Assembly (NCBI GenBank): GCA_023150805.1
Contig: JAKLKF010000019.1
Location: 18,041-82,040, forward strand
DNA: 64,000 nt
Direction: 5' to 3'
Source of the DNA: Myxococcota bacterium
Lineage (GTDB): Bacteria; Myxococcota_A; UBA796; UBA2385
In this document: piece after piece, positions 53,152 through 61,202 of the stretch
Numbering within the stretch: position 1 is the stretch's first letter
Layout of the letters: every line of letters begins with the position of its first letter
The notes under the pieces: model-generated
Seen by the model: the letters and a program-made list of their open reading frames with translations, nothing else
The model's database searches: none
Told to the model about the DNA's origin: nothing
Position numbers and translations under genes: made by a program

Positions 53152-54447
53152 ATGACCGCGCTCCTGACCCTGCTGCTCCTCGTCGGCCTGGCCCGCGCCG
53201 TGCCCGAGCCCGAGGAGGACCTGGACGCCGACGGCTACACCACCTCCGCGGGCGACTGCGACGACCTGGCGCCGGAGATCCACCCCGGGGCCGCCGAGGT
53301 GCTGGACGGGGTCGACAACGACTGCGACTTCATGGTCGACGAGGGCACCAGCGCCTACGACGACGACCGCGACGGCTGGACGGAGGACGGGGGCGACTGC
53401 GACGACGGCAACCCGCTGTCCTACCCGGGCGCCTTCGAGTGGACGGACGGCCTGGACAACGACTGCGACGGCGTGGTCGACGAGGGGACCCTGGTCTACG
53501 ACGACGACGGGGACGGCTGGACGGAGGAGGCGGGCGACTGCGACGACGCCCGCGCCGACGTGTTTCCGGGCGCGACCGAGGTCATCGACGGCTGGGACCA
53601 GGACTGCGACGGCCGGGTGGACGAGGGGACCACCGCCTTCGACGACGACGGGGACGGCTGGTCGGAGGAGGGGGGGGACTGCGACGACGCCGACGTGTGG
53701 AGCTACCCGGGCGGCGCGGAGTTCGCCGACGGGCGGGACAACGACTGCGACGGGGAGGTCGACGAGGACACCGACGTCTCCGACGACGACGGCGACGGCT
53801 ACAGCGAGGCAGACGGGGACTGCGCGGACGCCGACGCCGCGCGCTACCCGGGGGCGCCGGAGCTGCCCGACGGCCTGGACGACGACTGCGACGGCCGGGT
53901 GGACGAGGGGACCACCGCCTACGACGACGACGGGGACGGCTGGACCGAGGACGAAGGCGACTGCGACGACGAGAGCCGGGTGGTCTACCCGGGCGCGCCC
54001 GAACTGGTCGACGACGAGGACCAGGACTGCGACGGCCAGGTGGACGAGGGCACGGTCGCCTACGACGACGACGGGGACGGCTGGACCGAGGACGAGGGCG
54101 ACTGCAACGACGCCAACGCCTTCATCTACCCGCAGGCCACCGAGCAGCCCGACCTGCTGGACAACGACTGCGACGGCGTGGTCGACGAGGGCACCGAGCT
54201 GTACGACGACGACGGCGACGGGCTCAGCGAGGCCCAGGGCGACTGCGACGACCTGGACCGCGAGGTCTACCCCGACGCCCCCGAGCGCAACGACGGGCAG
54301 GACAACGACTGCGACGGCGCGGTCGAGCAGTACACCGGCTGGAGCTGCGCCGCCGCGCCGGGGACCGGCGCCGGGGCGGGGCTGGTGCTGGTCGGCGCGC
54401 TGGTCGCGCGGCGGAGGCGGAGGCGGGTCACTCCACCTGGACGGTGA
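53152..54447 (+). CDS. MopE-type repeat protein with CTERM-like tail
   Basis: A 431-residue secreted protein: signal MTALLTLLLLVGLARA, then eight near-perfect repeats of about 47 residues, each with a YDDDGDGWTEDxGDCDD, xxPGAxE, D(N/Q)DCDGxVDEGT pattern. Each unit has two Cys, so internal disulfides are likely, and several Asp-rich loops for metal. The tail TGWSCAAAPGTGAGAGLVLV-GALVA-RRRRRR is a MYXO-CTERM/GlyGly-CTERM-like sorting signal. MopE in Methylococcus binds copper; here the metal is unproven. The end overlaps the convergent lipoprotein gene by 20 bp. Confidence 0.85.
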   Translation: MTALLTLLLLVGLARAVPEPEEDLDADGYTTSAGDCDDLAPEIHPGAAEVLDGVDNDCDFMVDEGTSAYDDDRDGWTEDGGDCDDGNPLSYPGAFEWTDGLDNDCDGVVDEGTLVYDDDGDGWTEEAGDCDDARADVFPGATEVIDGWDQDCDGRVDEGTTAFDDDGDGWSEEGGDCDDADVWSYPGGAEFADGRDNDCDGEVDEDTDVSDDDGDGYSEADGDCADADAARYPGAPELPDGLDDDCDGRVDEGTTAYDDDGDGWTEDEGDCDDESRVVYPGAPELVDDEDQDCDGQVDEGTVAYDDDGDGWTEDEGDCNDANAFIYPQATEQPDLLDNDCDGVVDEGTELYDDDGDGLSEAQGDCDDLDREVYPDAPERNDGQDNDCDGAVEQYTGWSCAAAPGTGAGAGLVLVGALVARRRRRRVTPPGR

Positions 54448-55051
54448 AGTGCATGACGGGGCTGCCGAGCTTGCAGGGCTGGCTGCCCGCGTAGCCGTTG
54501 AGCCAAACCTGCCACTTGTGCGCGCCCGCCTCCATGTTTGTCATGCCGAGGGACCCGGAGCCACCCACGGGGAATCCCTGGCCGTCGACGAGCAACAGGC
54601 CTCCATCCGACTCGGAGCGCCAGCGGAACTCCACGTTGGAACCTGTGATGGCGCCATCCTCTGGCGTCATGCACGAAAACGCACAGCCCTGGACGCTGGT
54701 GTCCGCGTCCGGGGTGTCGGAGTCGCAGTCGTCGTCGATCCCATTGCAGTAGATCTCCTCGCCGTCCCCTCCTACGCTGGGATCATCATCGTCACAGTCG
54801 CTGCCACCATGGAGATCGCTGTCCAGGCCGTCGCCATCGGCGTCGAAGTCGCTGGCGCCATCACAGTCCTGGTCGATGCCGTCGTACCATGTCTCGCTCT
54901 TCCCTGGGTGGACGGTGTGGTCGTGGTCGTCGCAGTCGGTCGAGGTCCAGGTGTCGCAGTCCTGGTCAGAGGGGTCGAACGGCGCGCCCTCATCGCACAG
55001 CGGGGAGAGCGGTGCCCGGCAGGCGAACAGCAGCAGGAGCGGAGGCGTCAT
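54428..55051 (-). CDS. lipoprotein with two MopE-type repeats
   Basis: A 207-residue lipoprotein: very short signal MTPPLLLLFAC (lipid Cys 11). Two degenerate MopE-type units follow (STDCDDHDHTVHPGK ... DGIDQDCDG; GGSDCDDDDPSVGG ... NGIDDDCDS), then a beta-sandwich C-terminal domain (SNVEFRWRSESDGGLLLVDG). Last gene of a five-gene coupled operon; its ATG overlaps the Cys-rich lipoprotein stop by four bases. GC content and codon choice look lower than in neighbours. Confidence 0.75.
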   Translation of the reverse strand: MTPPLLLLFACRAPLSPLCDEGAPFDPSDQDCDTWTSTDCDDHDHTVHPGKSETWYDGIDQDCDGASDFDADGDGLDSDLHGGSDCDDDDPSVGGDGEEIYCNGIDDDCDSDTPDADTSVQGCAFSCMTPEDGAITGSNVEFRWRSESDGGLLLVDGQGFPVGGSGSLGMTNMEAGAHKWQVWLNGYAGSQPCKLGSPVMHFTVQVE

Positions 55052-55665
55052 GTGGCGCAGTTCGGCTCGCGGCAGACGAAGTCGTCATTGCCGAAGGCGC
55101 ACTGTTCCATCCATGCGTCGCCGCAGTCGGCCTGGGAGTGACAGGTGTCGGTCGGGTCACGGCAGGCCAGCGTGTCGCCGATGCCACATCCGCTCCAATA
55201 GCTGGACACACCGCACTGGCCACACAACGCACAGTCGTCATCGACCAGGCATCGCGCAGCGATGCACTGAGGCCAGGCATCTCCGCTCTGGAGCAGCGTC
55301 CCCGAGACGCATGCCTGGCCAGGCTCGCAGTCGTCATCGGACAGGCAGGCGTATTGGCACTCGCAGGTGGTGCCAGAGGAAAGGAGGCGGTGGGCACAGA
55401 CGCCGTGGTCGCCGGCGGTACAGTCCGAGTCTGAGGCGCAGTAGAGCGCGTCTTCGTCGCCGCGGCAGTCACCCGACCAGTCCGGCGTGTAGCGCTCCTG
55501 GCTCACCCGATTGACCGCGCCGTCGGCGCAGCGCTCGAAGCCCGTGGGGTTGCCGAGGCTGTCCAGCAGGCTCTCGGGTTCGTCACAGACGCCGCAGGTG
55601 CTGGTGTCTTGGGCGCAGCCCGTGCAGAGGACAACCAGGATCAGCCAGGATGAGCCCCTCCCCAT
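55048..55665 (-). CDS. Cys-rich lipoprotein
   Basis: A 205-residue lipoprotein (signal SWLILVVLCTGC, lipid Cys 17) with about 28 cysteines in CxxC and CxxxxxC spacings (e.g. CGVCDEPES, CASDSDCTAGDHGVC, CECQYACLSDDDC), resembling the small disulfide-knotted modules often seen in Myxococcota surface proteins. No enzyme signature. The VKOR-DsbA fusion at 8.9 kb could fold such proteins. It starts one base after the stop of the upstream PEGA-like gene and overlaps the next by four bases. Lower GC than the region. Confidence 0.72.
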   Translation of the reverse strand: MGRGSSWLILVVLCTGCAQDTSTCGVCDEPESLLDSLGNPTGFERCADGAVNRVSQERYTPDWSGDCRGDEDALYCASDSDCTAGDHGVCAHRLLSSGTTCECQYACLSDDDCEPGQACVSGTLLQSGDAWPQCIAARCLVDDDCALCGQCGVSSYWSGCGIGDTLACRDPTDTCHSQADCGDAWMEQCAFGNDDFVCREPNCAT

Positions 55666-55666
55666 T

Positions 55667-57208
55667 TCAGAACCTCCGCGCCAGGCCGAGACCGCCCCCC
55701 CAGGCCAGGCCCTTGTCCATCAGGCCGGCGCCGCCCTCCAGCTCGGCGACCCAGTCCTGGGCCATCCGGGCCTGCAGGCCGCCGGACAGCCGGCCACCCA
55801 CGGCGGCGGGCGCGTACAGGTCCAGGCCCGCGCCGGCGAAGGGGGCGACCGTCCAGGAGGGCGCCCAGCGCAGGCCGGCGTACAGGTGGTAGAGCTGCTG
55901 GTCGATCCAACCCTCGTACAGGTTGTAGGCCGTGTCTGCGCGCACCAGGCCCAGGCGCGTGTCCACCGACAGCGGGCCCAGCGGCACCTGCAGCCCCAGG
56001 TCCAGGCCCACGTGGCTGCGCTGCATCATGGACAGTCCGCTGGCGCGGAGCCCCAGGCGCAGGCGCTCGGGGGCGGGGCGGAGCGCCGTCGCCACGGCGG
56101 CGTCCGCCGAGAAGCGGCGGGTGCCGGGGTCGAAGAAGACCACGCGCAGGCGCTGGACCCGCTCGGCGTGGGCCTCGCTGCGGACCCGGTGCCGCTGCAG
56201 CACCTCGCCCTCGTAGGTGGTGGGCACCCCGTCACCCATGTCGACGGCCTCGCCCGCCGCGGCCAGCGGGCGGTCGTCCGGCGGGTCGGCGATGGTCAGG
56301 GCCAGGGGCGGCGGCTGCTCGACCACCTCCTCGACCTTCATCAGCCGCAGCTCCTGCACCTGGTTGCGGACGCACCAGGCGACCAGCAGGTCGGCGACGG
56401 GCTCGGGCGCCTGCAGGGTGAGCACGGCCTGTTGCAGGGCCGCCAGGACGGTCGCGGCCTCGTCGTAGGTCGTGAAGTCGGGCTGCACGGCGCTGGTGCG
56501 CTCGGCCAGGACGGGCACCTCGACCGTCCACGAGCGGATCTGTCCGGGCGCGGTCGCGGTGACCCGGTGGTTGCCCGGCCACAGGTTCACGGTGGCCGTG
56601 CCCGAGGGGCCGACCTGGACGGTGCGACCGTTCACCGAGAAGTGGGTGCCCGGCGGGCCGCCGGACAGCTCCAGGGTGCCGCGCCCCCCCACGGTCAGCT
56701 TGCGCTGCTCGTCCAGCCAGGCCTGGCGCGCCGCGGTCGAGGCGTTGGGGGTCGGCAGGGCCTGGCCGTCGGCTACGGCGGCGGCCTGCTGGAAGCTCCA
56801 GGACCAGCTCTGGTCACGGCCCAGCTCGACGGCCGCCACGCCGCGCAGGAAGAACAGGTCGAACAGCTCCTGGGTCTTGACCGGGCCGCGCCAGCGCCCC
56901 AGCGCGGCGATGCCCTCGTTGGTCGCGTCCAGGACCGCGCCCCAGCGCCCCCGCTCCAGCGCCTCGCGGGCGCGCGCCAGGGCAGCCTGGTAGTCGTCGC
57001 GGGCCGGCAGGTCGTCGGGGACCGCGCCGGCCGCGACCACCTGCTCGAAGTCCAGCACCGCGAAGCCGCCGCGGCCCCCGCCGCCGAGGGTGCGCAGCCA
57101 GGCGGCGTCCTCCTCGCAGGTCTGGGGGTCGGGGCAGATGAGCAGGCCCTGCTGGACCGGCGCCTCTGCACGGGCGGCGAGGGTGAGGGAGAGGAGCGCG
57201 GTCAACAC
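55667..57208 (-). CDS. PEGA-like protein with outer-membrane barrel (paralogue C)
   Basis: A 513-residue protein related to paralogues A and B: signal (LTALLSLTLAARA), Cys pair (ICPDPQTCEED), helical region, PEGA-like segment (GTHFSVNGRTVQVGPSGTATV-NLWPGNH pattern), then a long C-terminal barrel (LGLRASGLSMMQRSHVGLDL, AGLDLYAPAAVGGRLSGGLQ) ending LGLARRF with terminal Phe. The GTG at 57208 overlaps the M23 gene by seven bases; a TTG at 57205 would overlap by four. Third gene of the coupled operon. Confidence 0.72.
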   Translation of the reverse strand: MLTALLSLTLAARAEAPVQQGLLICPDPQTCEEDAAWLRTLGGGGRGGFAVLDFEQVVAAGAVPDDLPARDDYQAALARAREALERGRWGAVLDATNEGIAALGRWRGPVKTQELFDLFFLRGVAAVELGRDQSWSWSFQQAAAVADGQALPTPNASTAARQAWLDEQRKLTVGGRGTLELSGGPPGTHFSVNGRTVQVGPSGTATVNLWPGNHRVTATAPGQIRSWTVEVPVLAERTSAVQPDFTTYDEAATVLAALQQAVLTLQAPEPVADLLVAWCVRNQVQELRLMKVEEVVEQPPPLALTIADPPDDRPLAAAGEAVDMGDGVPTTYEGEVLQRHRVRSEAHAERVQRLRVVFFDPGTRRFSADAAVATALRPAPERLRLGLRASGLSMMQRSHVGLDLGLQVPLGPLSVDTRLGLVRADTAYNLYEGWIDQQLYHLYAGLRWAPSWTVAPFAGAGLDLYAPAAVGGRLSGGLQARMAQDWVAELEGGAGLMDKGLAWGGGLGLARRF

Positions 57209-59364
57209 GGGGGGCTCCGTGGGGGTTCGGGCCTGCGGCGGCGCCAGAGCCCCAGCGCGAAGAGGGGCAGGGCCGCGAGGCCGGCGGCCGGGGCGGCGCT
57301 GCACGAGGCGCCCCAGCCCTGGGGTTGCTCGGCGCGGCCGTCGCAGTCGCCGTCCCGACCGTCCAGGCGCTCGGGTGCGCCCGGGTAGACGAAGACGTTG
57401 TTGTCGTCGCAGTCACCGTCCTGCTCGGTCCAGCCGTCGGCGTCGTCGTCGAAGATCTCGGTCTGGTCGTCGACCAGGGCGTCGCAGTCCTGGTCGACGC
57501 CGTCGATGACCTCGACCGCGCCGGGGAAGACGTCGGGGCGGGCGTCGTCGCAGTCGCCGTCCCGCTCGGTGAAGGCGTCGGCGTCGTCGTCGAAGGCGTC
57601 CGTGCCCTCGTCGGTCCGACCGTCGCAGTCCTCGTCGGTGCCGTCGGCCGACTCCACGCCGACGGGGCTCACCGTGGGATCGAGGTCGTCGCAGTCGCCG
57701 CCCTGCTCGGTGAAGCCGTCGCCGTCGTCGTCGGACAGGCTGGTGTCCTCGTCGACCACGCCGTCGCAGTCGTTGTCCACGCCGTCGGGCTGCTCTGCGG
57801 CCAGCGGGAAGCTGGTCGGGTCGAGGTCGTCGCAGTCGCCGTCCTGCTCGGCGAAGCCGTCGGCGTCGTCGTCGAAGGCGTCGGTCTGGTCGTCGATGAG
57901 CCCGTCGCAGTCGTTGTCGCGGCCGTCCACCAGCTCGGGCGCGCCGGGCCAGCTCAGGTGGTCGCCGTCGTCGCAGTCGCCGCCGACCTCGGTCCAGCCG
58001 TCGCCGTCGTCGTCGGACACCGCCGTGCCCTGGTCCACGCGGCCATCGCAGTCGTCGTCCAGGTGATCGGCGGCCTCGGCCGCGCCGGGGTGGCGATCGG
58101 GATCGCCGTCGTCGCAGTCGCCGTCCTGCTCGGTGAAGCCGTCGCCGTCGTCGTCGAACAGGACGGTGCCCTCGTCGACGACGCCGTCGCAGTCGTCGTC
58201 CTGGGCGTCGGGCAGCTCGGGGGCGGCGGGGAAGGCGAAGGCGTCGGCGTCGTCGCAGTCGCCCAGCAGCTCCGTCCACCCGTCGCCGTCGTCGTCGTAG
58301 ACCTCGGTGCCGTCGTCCACCCGCCAGTCGCAGTCCTGGTCGACGCCGTCGGCCAGCTCCAGGGCGCCGGGGTAGACGTCGGGGTCGGTGTCGTCGCAGT
58401 CCCCGTCGCAGGTGCGCCAGCCGTCCTCGTCCAGGTCGTAGCCCTCGTCCCACTCGGTGTCGCAGTCGTTGTCGTCGCCGTCGCACAGCTCCAGGGCGCC
58501 CGGGTGGGAGCGGAAGTTCTCGTCGTTGCAGTCCGTGCCGTCGGCGACGTAGCCCTCGGGGACCGAGCAGGCGCGGCGGCTGTCGTCGGGGTCGCCATAG
58601 CCGTCCTCGTCCGCGTCGCGGAACCAGGTCGGCGCGTCGACGGCGTCGTCCTCGTCGACGGTGCCGTCGCAGTCGTCGTCCTTGCCGTTGCAGTGCTCCA
58701 GCGCCCCGGGGTTCACGCTGGCGTCGTTGTCGTCGCAGTCGTCCGAGGTGGTGAAGCCGTCGCCGTCGTTGTCCACGTCTCCGCAGACCAGGCCGGGCAG
58801 CCCGTTGTAGGCGCCCTGCTCGACCCAGCTCGTCGACGAGGCGCCGCAGGGGCCGGCGAAGGGCTCCTGGTTCACGCCGCCGATCTGGGGCGCGAAGTGC
58901 AGGTGGGGGCCCGTCGAGTTGCCCGAGCTGCCGACCTCGCCCAGCTTCTGGCCGCAGACCACCCGCTCGCCGGGCGAGACGGCCACCGACCAGGTCTTGA
59001 AGTGCCAGTAGATGGTGTAGGCGCCGTCGTCGTGGCGCAGGATGACGTAGTTGGCCGTCCCGCAGGCGCCGCTGGTGCAGGTGTCGGACTCGCCGTCGTG
59101 GCTGCTGTAGACCGTGCCGTCGGCGGCGGCGGTGACGTCCACGCCGTAGGCCATGGTGGTCCAGCTCCCGTAGATCGCGAAGTCGGTGCCGCCGTGGCCG
59201 GTGTAGTAGTTGCTGCCGCAGTTCCAGTCGCGGCTGCCCTCGTCCTTGTAGGCGCTGACGACGAAGGTGCTGTACCAGTCCTCGCTGGTGGGCATGGAGT
59301 AGCTGCCGGCGTGGGCGGCGCCGCCCAGGCACAGGGCCAGGGCCGTGGGGAGCGCGCGCCTCAC
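57202..59364 (-). CDS. M23 (LytM) peptidase fused to ten MopE-type repeats, CTERM-like tail
   Basis: A 720-residue secreted protein. Signal MRRALPTALALCLGGAAHA; LytM domain about 25-175 with His57-x3-Asp61 (GHGGTDFAIYG), His121 (IYWHFKTW) and the HLH motif His154/His156 (GPHLHFAPQ), so the zinc peptidase site is complete. Residues about 195-680 are ten MopE-type repeats (DDDGDGFTEQDGDCDD ... DNDCDG). The end, GASCSAAPAAGLAALPLFALGLW-RRRR, resembles a MYXO-CTERM tail. It probably cuts peptide cross-links in peptidoglycan while held at the surface. Overlaps neighbours by four and three-to-seven bases. MopE units plus M23 in one chain is uncommon. Confidence 0.88.
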   Translation of the reverse strand: MRRALPTALALCLGGAAHAGSYSMPTSEDWYSTFVVSAYKDEGSRDWNCGSNYYTGHGGTDFAIYGSWTTMAYGVDVTAAADGTVYSSHDGESDTCTSGACGTANYVILRHDDGAYTIYWHFKTWSVAVSPGERVVCGQKLGEVGSSGNSTGPHLHFAPQIGGVNQEPFAGPCGASSTSWVEQGAYNGLPGLVCGDVDNDGDGFTTSDDCDDNDASVNPGALEHCNGKDDDCDGTVDEDDAVDAPTWFRDADEDGYGDPDDSRRACSVPEGYVADGTDCNDENFRSHPGALELCDGDDNDCDTEWDEGYDLDEDGWRTCDGDCDDTDPDVYPGALELADGVDQDCDWRVDDGTEVYDDDGDGWTELLGDCDDADAFAFPAAPELPDAQDDDCDGVVDEGTVLFDDDGDGFTEQDGDCDDGDPDRHPGAAEAADHLDDDCDGRVDQGTAVSDDDGDGWTEVGGDCDDGDHLSWPGAPELVDGRDNDCDGLIDDQTDAFDDDADGFAEQDGDCDDLDPTSFPLAAEQPDGVDNDCDGVVDEDTSLSDDDGDGFTEQGGDCDDLDPTVSPVGVESADGTDEDCDGRTDEGTDAFDDDADAFTERDGDCDDARPDVFPGAVEVIDGVDQDCDALVDDQTEIFDDDADGWTEQDGDCDDNNVFVYPGAPERLDGRDGDCDGRAEQPQGWGASCSAAPAAGLAALPLFALGLWRRRRPEPPRSPPC

Positions 59365-60038
59365 CGCGGCACCGGGACCCGGTGGGCGCTGCCCTGGGCC
59401 ACCCAGGTCAGCCCCTGGTCGTCCCAGGTCGCCGGGTCGGTGGTCGGCACCGGGACGAAGCCCTCCGGCGCCTGTCCGGGGCGCTTGACCAGGTCCCGGT
59501 TGGTGAGCTGGGTGGCGTCCCGGACGTCGACGGGCAGCGGGCCGTCCAGGTCGGCCACGAACCAGGCGGCGATGCCCGTGTGACCGGACACGAAGGCCAG
59601 GCGCCGGCCGTCGGGGGACAGCACGGGCCGGTCCTGGCTGCCGGGGCCGGTGACCAGGGCCGCCGCCAGCCCATCAGGCAGGGGGGCGCCCCACAGGTCG
59701 GTCTCGCCCAGGCCGTCGATCCGGGCCCAGACCAGCCGCCCCTCGTCCGGCGCGAAGGCCACGCGGGGATCGGCCGCCTCGTCCAGCAGGCGAGGCTCCT
59801 CGCCCGTGTACAGGCGCAGGTGCCGGTCCTCGTCGACCCGCGCCTCGTAGTGGCCGGAGGGCGAGGGGGTGCGGCGGGCGGGGTGGTGGTCCATCGGGCC
59901 GGCGCCTGGCGTGGCGGCCGGGCCCGCAGGGGGCGGCGCGGCGCTCGGGCCCGCAGGGGGCGGCGCGGCCGGGTCCGGGGGTACCGCGCAGGCCGCGAGC
60001 AGGCAGAGCGGGACGGAGAGCGGGGAGGAGGCGCGCAC
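59361..60038 (-). CDS. lipoprotein with PD40/TolB-like propeller repeats
   Basis: A 225-residue lipoprotein: signal SVPLCLLAAC (lipid Cys 16), Pro/Ala-rich linker (about 17-48), then beta-propeller blades of the WD40-like/PD40 type (DPRVAFAPDEGRLVWARIDG, RPVLSPDGRRLAFVSGHTG). Only about two to three clear blades, so it is shorter than TolB. GTG start at 60038 after a presumed promoter region. First gene of the coupled operon; its stop overlaps the M23 ATG as ATGA. Confidence 0.75.
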   Translation of the reverse strand: MRASSPLSVPLCLLAACAVPPDPAAPPPAGPSAAPPPAGPAATPGAGPMDHHPARRTPSPSGHYEARVDEDRHLRLYTGEEPRLLDEAADPRVAFAPDEGRLVWARIDGLGETDLWGAPLPDGLAAALVTGPGSQDRPVLSPDGRRLAFVSGHTGIAAWFVADLDGPLPVDVRDATQLTNRDLVKRPGQAPEGFVPVPTTDPATWDDQGLTWVAQGSAHRVPVPR

Positions 60039-60081
60039 GGGTCGAGTCTACCCGCTGGCGCCCGGGCGGCGCACGGCCGGC

Positions 60082-61050
60082 TCAGAGCGCGGCCAGCAGC
60101 ATGCCCATCCAGGTCAGGAACAGGGCGAAGAGCAGGCCACCCTCTCCCCGGCTGAGCCGCATGCCCGTCCACATCAGCGGGAAGAGCAGCAGGCTGGCCG
60201 CCAGCATCCACCAGTTGTCGCGCTCCAGGATCTCGGTGGGCACCGGCAGCGGGTGGACCAGGCCCGTGACGCCGACGATGCCCAGCACGTTGAAGATGTT
60301 GGAGCCCACGATGTTGGTGACGGCGATGTCGTCCTTGCCCTTGAGCGCCGCCATCACCGAGGTCACCAGCTCCGGCGCGCTGGTGCCGGCGGCGACGATG
60401 GTGAGCCCGATGATCGTGTCGGAGATCCCGAAGCCCTTGGCGATGCCGACCGCGCCCTCCACCAGCAGGTTCGAGCCCAGCGCCAGCGAGCCCACGCCGA
60501 TCAGCACCGCCACCGTGTTGAAGGCCCAAGCCGCGCCGCCGGTGCGCCCGAAGCTGGCCGTCTCGACCTCGTCCAGCTCGGCCTCCTCCAGGGCGGTGAC
60601 ACCCTTGCGGGCGATCCAGACCGCGTAGGTCACGAAGACGACCATGGCGCCCAGCAGGAAGGCGCCCTCCAGCCGGTCCACCAGGCCGTCGCGGGACAGC
60701 AGGTGCAGCTGCATGGCCGCCAGCAGCATGACCGGCGCCTCCATGCGGACGGTGTTGCCCTGCACCCGCAGGGGGTGGATGAGCGCGGTGATGCCCAGGA
60801 TGCAGAGGATGTTGAAGAGGTTGGAACCGACGACGTTTCCGACGGCGATGCCCGGGCTGTCGCGCAGGGCGGCCAGCACCGAGACCACCATCTCGGGCAT
60901 CGAGGTGCCGGCGGCCACGATGGTCAGGCCGACCACGGCCGGGGTGACGCGGCCGAGCAGGGCGATGCCGCTCGCGCCTCGAACCAGGGCTTCTCCGCCC
61001 ACCACCAGGATGGCCAGGCCTCCCAGCAGCATCAGCCAGTCCATCAGCAT
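60082..61050 (-). CDS. CaCA family calcium/sodium antiporter (YrbG-like)
   Basis: A 322-residue inner-membrane exchanger with ten predicted helices in two inverted halves. Alpha-repeat motifs: VGLTIVAAGTSMPEMVVSV with VGNVVGSNLFNILCI, and IGLTIVAAGTSAPELVTSV with VTNIVGSNIFNVLGI. The GTSxPE Glu and the GSNxFN Asn are the ion-binding residues. A central loop (ALEEAELDEVETASF) is acidic. Would export Ca2+ against Na+ or H+; it may matter here because so many neighbours have predicted Ca-binding repeats. ATG at 61050. Confidence 0.94.
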   Translation of the reverse strand: MLMDWLMLLGGLAILVVGGEALVRGASGIALLGRVTPAVVGLTIVAAGTSMPEMVVSVLAALRDSPGIAVGNVVGSNLFNILCILGITALIHPLRVQGNTVRMEAPVMLLAAMQLHLLSRDGLVDRLEGAFLLGAMVVFVTYAVWIARKGVTALEEAELDEVETASFGRTGGAAWAFNTVAVLIGVGSLALGSNLLVEGAVGIAKGFGISDTIIGLTIVAAGTSAPELVTSVMAALKGKDDIAVTNIVGSNIFNVLGIVGVTGLVHPLPVPTEILERDNWWMLAASLLLFPLMWTGMRLSRGEGGLLFALFLTWMGMLLAAL

Positions 61051-61151
61051 GTCGTCCTGCCTCCGAAGGTCCCGTCCTCCTAAAGGACCCGGGGGCGTGG
61101 GTCCAGCGGGAAGCGCTCGGCGAGGGCTGTTCTCGGGGGGGCCCCATGGCC

Positions 61152-61157
61152 TATAGT
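61152..61157 (+). promoter_or_regulatory. -10 element (TATAGT) of the membrane protein / kinase pair
   Basis: TATAGT, five of six to TATAAT, 46 bases before the ATG at 61203. The -35 is unclear (TGTTCT at 61128-61133 with 18-bp spacing). A GGGGGG-CGG-CCCCCC hairpin (61168-61182) lies in the resulting leader, so expression may be structured at the 5' end. Confidence 0.45.
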
Positions 61158-61202
61158 GGGGACCGGCGGGGGGCGGCCCCCCCCACCGACGGGGGTGGTG
61201 GC

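Noticed and set aside
53200..54330. DNA direct repeats in the MopE-repeat genes as a mobile or CRISPR-like array
   Set aside because: They are codon-level repeats of about 47 residues inside a coding frame with variable spacers of coding sequence.
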